A stretch of DNA of 38,172 bases from Chromera velia. Lineage: Eukaryota; Sar; Chromeraceae. Each line of letters starts with the position of its first letter. The first letter of the stretch is position 1. The position numbers and the translations under genes were made by a program. Location: contig JAHBMJ010000459.1 of the NCBI GenBank assembly GCA_018398765.1, positions 9,125 through 47,296 on the forward strand, read 5' to 3'. Below are positions 31,187-38,172 of this stretch, piece by piece. Under the pieces are notes generated by a model. It was not told where the DNA came from and made no database searches. It worked only from the letters and a program-made list of their open reading frames with translations.

Positions 31187-33937
31187 TCAGCCACCGTTTA
31201 AAGCCGTTCGGCGGCCCTCTTCCTCTTCTTCTTCATCCAGGGCCATGACGAGGGAGGCTGGGAAGGACGTTATGCTAGAATATTCCGTCGGGGGCCCTCT
31301 CAATGCCGTCCGTTGTCTCAATGGGAGGGGAGCCCGGGGCCTGTCAAACTGGGGATTGGCATGCAGAAAGGGCTCATCTGAGACAGAGTCGGAGGGACTC
31401 GCTTCACCCTGAGAATGGGTTCTGTACTCATCAACTGGTCGTGCAAAGGAGCCACTGTCCCTGGGAAAGTGGGCCTCCCCGCCATTCTCAATAACAGTCG
31501 GAGAGCCCCCTCCTCTCTCACACCTCACATCCCTGAGAGAAGACCCACTGGCAGACGCGGAGGACAAGGAGGATTTGGCCTGATGCAGCCTGTGAGGGGA
31601 AATTCGATCAAGCAACCTTTCACCCTCTCCGTGTGCCTGTCCCACAAGCGCTTGCACAGACTCCCTCTCCCCCCCCTCCATCAGAGCCCCAAATGGGCAC
31701 TTGAATGGAATCTTGGGAAGGCAGTCGATGTCTCGAGTTCGTCTTGTCGACGCCTCGACTGTGTGACGCTCCTGAGGGAAGGACACGTCCAGTCCCAGTC
31801 CCCTCGCCTGACTTGATACCGTCAGACGATCTAGAGCCTCCAGGGCGGCCCCAAAGAACGGAAAGCGAAGGACGAAAACTCCAGAGTGAGACTGGACAGG
31901 GAGGGACGAGACATCCCTCACACTCACACCGGAAAGCTGAGAATGACAGGCAGACAGGGAAGGAGACGAAGCCGAGTGACCTCCTCCCGCTTGCTCTCTT
32001 GCTGCCTGCCATCGCCTCTCCATCCAGTCATCAAAGTTGTTTCGCCTCTCCCGGGGGATGCACAGAACATCGACTTCTTCTTTTGACTCTCCCTCGTCTC
32101 CTTCTTTTTTTTGAAACCTCCACTCTTTCATCTCAACAAAACACGACGGCGGCGATAGCAAAGATTCCTTTTCCCCTCCCTCTGCACTTGCAGAGAGCCC
32201 TGTCAAATCTTCAGCCGGCTCGACCCCCCAACTTTCAAGTCTTTCAAGTATCAACCTCTCATCCATCTCCAAAACACCCGATACCGGCGTTTTGCCGGAC
32301 CTCTCTCCTTCGTCTTGTTCATCTTGTGCTGTCTGACTTTGATGGGAGCACGAGAGACTATGCACACAGGGTCTCGACAAAGCCCCACTCTGAGGACTGA
32401 GGAAAGACATGGCGACCTTTCCGGGACCACTTAAAGAAAACATCCAGCTCAAAAACACAACAACAGTCTCGACAGACAAACTCAACGGCACATTTCTGAC
32501 AACAACAGACACTGCATTGTTTGCGTCCTGTGGATACAAGACGAGGCCCTTTCTATCGAGTGGGTCTCTTTCTTCACTTTCCCTTTTCTTTCTTTTCGTT
32601 CCCTTTGCCTTCCCTTCCCCCTTTGCTGCCCTTTTATCTACACCGCTCCCCTTTTTCTCCTCAGTGTCCGAAGACAAAGGTCCCTTCGCAGAGGGACACA
32701 AAATTCCAAACGCACGACATGCAGGCAACAAAGCTTTCCTCTTCGCCTCAGCAGTCTTGAAAGTGACAAGCGCGCTGACACCTGAAAGGTCAGATGAGGC
32801 TTCAGACTTCAACAAGAGCCTCGGAACAGAGGCACAAGAAGAGGAAGGAGAAGGGGAGGAGAAGGAAGAAGAAGAAGAAGAGGAAGAGGGGCAGGAAGCG
32901 GAAGAAGACAATGAAGAAACATACTCGGGAGGAGGTCTGAACATTCTGACTTTCTCCACCTTGCCACATCCCCCCTCCATTCCCTCTTTGATTTCCTCCT
33001 CTTCGGCATCGGGCGGAAGGTTTAAGAGAAGGATGCTCAAGTCACCCACCGCCCCCGGGGAACGCAACGACGAGAAACCCGACAGGGACACCCCCACTTG
33101 AGGGGGACTCTCGAGAACGTCCTCCCACCACCTGTCTTGCGTGCTGGCACCAAATCTCCTCACTGCAGATCCACACCACCTATTGCGAGTTTTGAGTTGG
33201 ATCGGAAGAACGGATCTCATTTCCAGATCCTTCTGGGGGCCCAATACTGGGGCCATGAAGAGTAACCCCCCCCCGTTCCCTCCATCCCTCAGTGAGGAGG
33301 CGGGGGGGGCGGGGAGAGGGGAATGGTGAGGTCTCCCCAGCCGATCTACTTCGATGCCCTGCGCTTCCACCCCGTCGTTGCTGATGTGTCTGAGGCTCTT
33401 TCTAAGCCGTGGAGTGTCTGGAACTCTCCAGGGCCTCTCTGGGTTCTGAGACCATGGCCTCACCAGGGAGACAGCTGGAGACGGAGAGGATGCACCCGCC
33501 CCCCCCCGCACTTTTTGACTAGACAGGCACCAGAACTCAGCTTTGTGCCGCGATTTTTGGTTGCTGAGCGGCTTCGAAAACAAATCCTGCCCCGCCTGCC
33601 TGCTCTGCTTCAGGACTGCAAAGGAGACGCCAACATTTAAAGACGGGAGCGGAGCGCTGAGTGAGAAGACGCCTGGGGGATCTCTCAGACCCACCGGCAC
33701 GGTCGAAGCTCTCTCAAATGGGTGGACGTGATTTCTCGGAGGGGGTGCCCGTCTCTGTGCCCGCTCAGACCAGCAGTCTGATGAGGAGACGCTCAAGGTG
33801 GCGCAGAGACGGGAAGAGCAAAGGCGACTGAATGAGTGCCGAAGCGGCCGTTTGATTTTTTGGTGCTCCCTACACCAACGCGGAGAGGGAGAGAGCATGC
33901 CAGCAACAAGCTTTCGGCGGTCGGCATGAGAGCCCAA
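31187..33937 (-). CDS. Single-exon protein with two interrupted RRM-like RNA-binding folds
   Basis: The 916-residue frame is unbroken and ends in TGA at 31187. Two stretches look like RNA recognition motifs split by low-complexity inserts. In the first, LSILLLNLPPDAEEEEIKEG (300-319) matches strand 1 with an RNP2-like core plus helix 1. About 65 residues later GVSALVTFKTAEAKRKAL (386-403) matches the RNP1 strand plus helix 2, with a poly-Ser insert between them. In the second, VSVVVRNVPLSLSVETVVVF (476-495) pairs with SGVFVLRFPFFGAALEAL (685-702) across an insert of ~190 residues. A basic KRKK cluster lies at 448-451. The N-terminal 60 residues are Arg/Ser-rich with little acid, which could be an organelle presequence; Met14 is an alternative start. 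The C-terminus is acidic (EEEEEE). RNA binding is inferred; no named family is recognised. Confidence 0.6.
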   Translation of the reverse strand: MGSHADRRKLVAGMLSPSPRWCREHQKIKRPLRHSFSRLCSSRLCATLSVSSSDCWSERAQRRAPPPRNHVHPFERASTVPVGLRDPPGVFSLSAPLPSLNVGVSFAVLKQSRQAGQDLFSKPLSNQKSRHKAEFWCLSSQKVRGGAGASSPSPAVSLVRPWSQNPERPWRVPDTPRLRKSLRHISNDGVEAQGIEVDRLGRPHHSPLPAPPASSLRDGGNGGGLLFMAPVLGPQKDLEMRSVLPIQLKTRNRWCGSAVRRFGASTQDRWWEDVLESPPQVGVSLSGFSSLRSPGAVGDLSILLLNLPPDAEEEEIKEGMEGGCGKVEKVRMFRPPPEYVSSLSSSASCPSSSSSSSSFSSPSPSSSCASVPRLLLKSEASSDLSGVSALVTFKTAEAKRKALLPACRAFGILCPSAKGPLSSDTEEKKGSGVDKRAAKGEGKAKGTKRKKRESEERDPLDRKGLVLYPQDANNAVSVVVRNVPLSLSVETVVVFLSWMFSLSGPGKVAMSFLSPQSGALSRPCVHSLSCSHQSQTAQDEQDEGERSGKTPVSGVLEMDERLILERLESWGVEPAEDLTGLSASAEGGEKESLLSPPSCFVEMKEWRFQKKEGDEGESKEEVDVLCIPRERRNNFDDWMERRWQAAREQAGGGHSASSPSLSACHSQLSGVSVRDVSSLPVQSHSGVFVLRFPFFGAALEALDRLTVSSQARGLGLDVSFPQERHTVEASTRRTRDIDCLPKIPFKCPFGALMEGGERESVQALVGQAHGEGERLLDRISPHRLHQAKSSLSSASASGSSLRDVRCERGGGSPTVIENGGEAHFPRDSGSFARPVDEYRTHSQGEASPSDSVSDEPFLHANPQFDRPRAPLPLRQRTALRGPPTEYSSITSFPASLVMALDEEEEEEGRRTALNGG

Positions 33938-34665
<728 letters not shown>

Positions 34666-34686
34666 GACTCCCCTTCCTCCTTCAAG

Positions 34687-34766
34687 GTAATTTTTGCTCA
34701 GTACCTCTCCCACTGCTTATCCTCCCTCTTCTGTAAATTGATTTCGCGTGTTCCCTTGCCGTGCAG
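34687..34766 (+). other. DYNLL1: Probable 3' UTR intron of the LC8 gene
   Basis: A GTAATT donor at 34687, 21 bases after the stop, pairs with a pyrimidine-rich tract ending in GTGCAG at 34766. The length is 80 bases. RNA evidence would be needed to confirm it. Confidence 0.35.
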
Positions 34767-35092
34767 GTTCATCTCGAGCCTCTGAAGGGAAGGGAGGGAT
34801 TTGTTTCTTCTACTGCTTGCAAAGTCTCTATGGAGTGGTGTAAAAAGGAACGAACCGTTCTCTGTGCGTGAAGGTGCTTGTGTGATGGTCCTGATCTAAG
34901 ACAGCCTCTTCCATTAAATCCAGCCGCTTCTTCCTTCACCCCCAGGATGTAAGTAGTTGAAGAAGAGGCGCTAGAGGGAGGGGCGGCCTCCTGCCTGGAG
35001 AGGGAGTTGGAAGCCTCTGGAAGGTCCGGCCGCTGTCGCTCCGTTCGGTCTTCCTGAGAATCCTTCCGCTCTCTCTCTCTCTATCTCTGTAG

Positions 35093-35366
35093 CTCTGTCT
35101 TTGCTTACCTGGGCGGTGAATGGATGAAGGAAGCTTCGGTCGTGGGCGGCTTCCAAGGGTTGCCTTGCGGCGATGGTGAGCGTAGTGATGCCAACCGAAA
35201 ACGGCAAAACTGCCTAATTGAAGTACAGCAACACCTCCGTACAGCAACACCTCCTGACCACACAACAAGCGCTGTAAGCCCAACAGAATTAGCCACAATT
35301 GATTGCGCTGATCCGTCAGAAGAGGTGTCAAGGGTTCATGTGTGTTCGTGCTTGCGCCAAAGGTAA
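35093..35366 (+). other. Candidate exon or terminal frame of an unrecognised gene
   Basis: A (CT)n tract ending in TCTGTAG is followed by a frame reading SVFAYLGGEWMKEASVVGGF and on to a stop at 35366, with an internal GTGAGC that could be a donor. The minus strand of the same stretch is also open and has a GTAAGC at its own possible exon edge, so the strand is uncertain. I found no partner exons on either strand. The surrounding bases 34767-35092 hold nothing that I can support. Confidence 0.15.
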
Positions 35367-35439
35367 ACAAGTTTGAGCCCAGATCGACAATTGATGCTTA
35401 ATTCATGTCTAAAGACGTTTACGCCATTGAACCTGTTCC

Positions 35440-35860
35440 TGCTTTCTCCTCCACTTCAGACATCATCCCCCAGCCCTTCATTTTCTTTTCCCGGTTCCTC
35501 TTTTCTTCCGTCCTCCACCCCCACTCCCTCTGCCTGTTTCTCGCCCCCTCCTTTCCCATTACCCTTCCCCCTCCCCTCTCCTTTGTCCCCTCCCTTCCAC
35601 TGGCCCTTCCTCTTTCCGGGCGTGACACCGGACCCCATCCTCCCGCCCTGCTTTTCCTTCGAGGGCCGAGGCACTCGATCGCCCTTCCGGCTCCCCCCCT
35701 CACTTTCCGGCTAGCCTCTCAGCCCTTTGAATTGCACGTTTCTACTTCTTAAAATCTGCGCTCCTCCCCGGGCTTCCTGACCCTCTTCGGAGGCTCTTCC
35801 TTTCGTTCTCCGCCCCCTTGTCTCTTCTACTATTTCAATTCAATTGATTTTGATTGATTG
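35440..35860. other. Pyrimidine-rich tract without a gene
   Basis: The + strand is mostly C and T, with runs of CCCTTCC type. Open frames on either strand are compositional artefacts (Pro/Ser/Phe or Gly/Glu/Lys strings). The AT-rich stretch that follows (35860-36034) contains short AATTCAAT and GATTGATT repeats. Confidence 0.5.
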
Positions 35861-36096
35861 ATTGATATGTTCCGCCCTAGGGCCTCAATTCAAAACTAGA
35901 TTCAAAATTGAATTCAATTATGCAGTCCTATTATTACTACAAGTCCTATATGCACTAAGCTATATATACTTAGCTATATATTTTTTCTTTTCTCACAAGA
36001 AGGCTTCTATAACCTTTGTTTTCCTTTTATAGCTAGTCTCTTTTAGGCGTCGGCTAAAGAAAAAAAATAAGCGATTGGAAGAGATTTTTTTTTTTC

Positions 36097-36673
36097 CTAG
36101 ACGTGGCCTTTAGTTAGTTTGGACCACTATTTCGTTCATGATGGTGACATGACCCCATGGAGAACTAACTAACTAAACTAACTAAACAGATTAAACCTTA
36201 CGATTTGACTAACATTTGCACATCTATGGGTCGGTGACTATTACAATAGTTAGAATAGTGAACTATTTCAACTATTTTCCGATAGTCGCTTCATTTTTAA
36301 CTATAAAATAGTAAGAATAGTTAACTATTTCAACTATTTTTTCTAGTTATAGTTTACTATTTTGACTATAAAATATAGAGGTATAGCTATAGTTGCTATA
36401 GTCAACTATTTGTTGACGAACCGACTCATAGATGCACCCTTTATGCACCTTTATGGAGGAGCAGTAAATTGCTCCTTGAGCTAGTCTTTCAGTTGGACTC
36501 AGAATAACTTGGACAATCATCAAGCTATAGACACTAAGTGCATGATCAAACCTTTTACAGTTTAACACATATTGCAGTTTATAACTAGTTTAGTTCAGAA
36601 TTTAGTTAGTTAGTTTAGTTTTGCGGTGAAATATGAACTAACTAAAGAAAAACTAACTAAAGACCACGCCTAG
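36097..36673. mobile_element. Nested inverted-repeat element (577 bp)
   Basis: The left end CTAGACGTGGCCTTTAGTTA and the complement of the right end CTAGGCGTGGTCTTTAGTTA match at 18 of 20 positions, and the pairing continues for four more bases. It lies wholly inside the 36043-37899 element. CCTAG occurs at both outer borders and may be part of the target duplication, but being nearly palindromic it cannot be separated from the ends. Confidence 0.6.
36221..36434. mobile_element. Doubly nested 214-bp foldback element
   Basis: The ends CATCTATGGGTCGG and (complement) CATCTATGAGTCGG match at 13 of 14 bases. The interior is built from ACTATT/AATAGT motifs that pair with each other, and a GAATAG...AACTATTTCAACTATT segment is repeated in direct orientation. 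It sits inside the element at 36097-36673. Confidence 0.5.
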
Positions 36674-36703
36674 TTTTTTTTTTCTTTTTTTCCTTTTAAC
36701 CCC

Positions 36704-36770
36704 AAACAACACTTAACAACACTTGTGCAACACCTGAACAACACTTATGCAACACTTGAACAACAGTTGT
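36704..36770. repeat. Tandem AACAACACTT-type repeat
   Basis: Six to seven variants of a 10-13-base AACAACACTT(GTGC) unit lie between the two nested inverted-repeat elements, with A/T-runs on either side. Confidence 0.7.
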
Positions 36771-36834
36771 TTGACTGAAAAAGGAAAAAAAAAAGAAAAA
36801 AAATAAAGGGTTTGGGGCGATTTTTTTTTTTTTT

Positions 36835-37872
36835 ACATAGTGGCGTTAGCCGTAAGTAATATAGCTTTATTACATATACATGGCCCGAAGGACTATGTTA
36901 TATTTTATAATGGAGATTTTATGTAGTGCATAATATAAGCTGAAATATAAATGTTACGGTTAAGGGCGTAATTTATGCAAAGTTATCCTTAGATAGGTAG
37001 GAAAGCACCTGAACAACAAGCGTTAACTACGAAGTTGCATCAACTGATTGTAAACTGCTTCATAACTTATTTAGAAACACGGATTTGATGCAGCAATCGT
37101 TGTTTATATAATGTTTAAGTTTAATACAGCCTAATCAATTGTTCTTAGTTACGCTTCGACTTCAGTTTTCTATGTTTTGCCAAGTACTCTGTTTTTTTAA
37201 TGATCAGAAAGTCATCAAGTTGCAGCAGACAGTTTCCGTCTTTGTCTTTAGCGTCCGAATGGGCTACGAGACTCTGCTGCTTTATCAAAATATCAAATAG
37301 TTTCTTTCCTTTGAGCGCCATACATTGTGCCCAAGGACTTGAGTGTGGGATGAGTGTGGACTAAACTTTCTCTTTTACCTCGTTGTCTCCGGTGGTGAAG
37401 TTACGTGTTATGTATACTGAAGTGAAGTTAAGTTAAATTAAGGTTGTGAAATCATTGAAGTGAAGTCTCTTACAATCAAAAAGCCGGTGTATATATATGT
37501 AACTTCACTTCATGCATTGTATGGATATATGCTCAATTATAAGTACGTTTGTCGCCTTTTCATGCATGTATGCATGCATGCATGCAATCAATTATATCAA
37601 TAATTAATTCAACAATGCATGCACTGCAGCATGCATGTGCATGCATGAATTGCGGCTGCGTACATCCATGCACGTACGTGCTGCGATCAACACACATGTA
37701 ATGAAGGCCGCGCGCGGGGGACTATAGGCCTTAAAATCTTAAAGTTACGTTTTTAACGTAAGATATAGACCAATTTCAAGAAAACGTGAAGTTGCATTTT
37801 TTTTGTAACTAATTTTACCGTAACTATTCAGATCGTTCCTCCATTCCTACATTACAGCTAACGCTACTATGT
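36835..37872. mobile_element. Second nested inverted-repeat element (about 1.04 kb)
   Basis: ACATAGTGGCGTTAGCCGTA on the left and ACATAGTAGCGTTAGCTGTA on the complement of the right match at 18 of 20 bases. T-runs border it on the left and a T-run follows it on the right. Its right end almost touches the right end of the outer element. The interior is AT-rich, with GCATGC palindromes at about 37560-37690, and contains no gene. Confidence 0.5.
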
Positions 37873-37907
37873 ATTTTTTTTTCTTTAGCCGATGCCTAGA
37901 GTCTCTT

Positions 37908-38172
37908 AAATAGTAAAATTGAGTTGCTCTTAATTTTATTTATAATTTATATACTAGTAGGTACACTAAAACTATAGTGTGACATAATTAAAATTGTAAT
38001 ACAATTAGTGACCATGTTTGATTTGATTTGATTTGAGGTAGGGCTTAAGCTCAAATCAAATATCCAGTCAGGGAGGACCTAGTGTTTAAAGACCTATCAA
38101 ATATGATTAAATATTTGATCAATATGACTTTCAACCTCAAATATGAAGGTCCCGAAAAAACTTTTGCAAGTA
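37908..38172. other. AT-rich terminal stretch with no supported gene
   Basis: GATTTGATTTGATTTGAG near 38021-38037 pairs loosely with CTCAAATCAAAT near 38050-38061 around TAGGGCTTAAG. The TAGGGCT start resembles the right end of the hAT element at 9448-10027 and could be one end of another copy leaving the window. Confidence 0.25.

Larger units (their letters stand above)
36043..37899. mobile_element. 1.86-kb inverted-repeat element with 8-bp target duplications
   Basis: AGTCTCTT occurs directly outside both ends (36035-36042 and 37900-37907) without a mismatch. The terminal inverted repeats are about 27 bases: TTAGGCGTCGGCTAAAG then an A-run on the left, against CTAGGCATCGGCTAAAG then an A-run on the complement of the right. 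They differ at two positions plus one base of A-run length. No long open frame lies inside, so it is non-autonomous or a composite. The 8-bp duplication would suit hAT-like or other families; the ends do not settle which. Confidence 0.7.

Noticed and set aside
32409-33101. Long + strand frame opposite the RRM-like gene
   Set aside because: It is an antisense shadow of the poly-Ser and acidic coding stretches on the minus strand.
34936-35370. Minus-strand frame of 144 codons with a hydrophobic patch
   Set aside because: No supporting homology or paired exons, and the overlapping + strand frame is equally open, so I listed only a low-confidence candidate exon.
36704-36770. Possible CRISPR-like array of AACAACACTT
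   Set aside because: The units are too short and contiguous, with no spacers; it is a simple tandem repeat.

Overview
This is a nuclear window from an intron-rich protist. The clearest clues are a 26-exon gene for the flagellar central-pair protein SPAG17/PF6, an almost invariant dynein light chain LC8, pyrimidine-rich introns ending in TGCAG, and many tetranucleotide microsatellites. A chromerid or other free-living alveolate alga (Chromera-like) fits best, but that is inference: no diagnostic marker such as rRNA is present.

Left part (1-10265). The 3' end of a DOMON-like protein gene (1-421) is followed by repeat-laden DNA with an orphan exon-like fragment (1363-1544, minus). A long intronless minus-strand gene (3163-6264) encodes a protein with four PD-(D/E)XK nuclease-like motifs in two tandem two-module units, and it abuts a large block of AATG/AATC tetranucleotide repeats. 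Next comes AT-rich DNA with a tandemly duplicated ~320-bp sequence, one copy of which is split by a 471-bp insertion with 5-bp target duplications, and then a 580-bp non-autonomous hAT element with perfect 8-bp target duplications.

Middle (10266-30304). A five-exon minus-strand gene (12147-14450) encodes a predicted mitochondrial multi-span membrane protein resembling the DUF3429/TMEM69 family. It lies head to head with SPAG17 (15148-30304, 26 exons, 2,663 codons plus stop). I rebuilt both genes by hand; every exon junction keeps frame. Their 5' splice sites are unusual: cytosine is the third intron base in 17 of 29 introns, most often GTCAGT, and several introns start inside tetranucleotide repeats.

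Right part (30305-38172). A single-exon minus-strand protein with two interrupted RRM-like folds (31187-33937) converges on SPAG17. The 89-residue LC8 gene follows (34396-34665). The window ends in an AT-rich zone holding nested inverted-repeat elements, the outermost (36043-37899) with 8-bp target duplications.

SPAG17 and LC8 both act in motile cilia, which implies the organism builds a 9+2 flagellum at some stage. The other genes have no evident link to them. Large stretches (421-3160, 6265-12146, 30305-31186, 34700-38172) hold no gene that I could support beyond the fragments listed.
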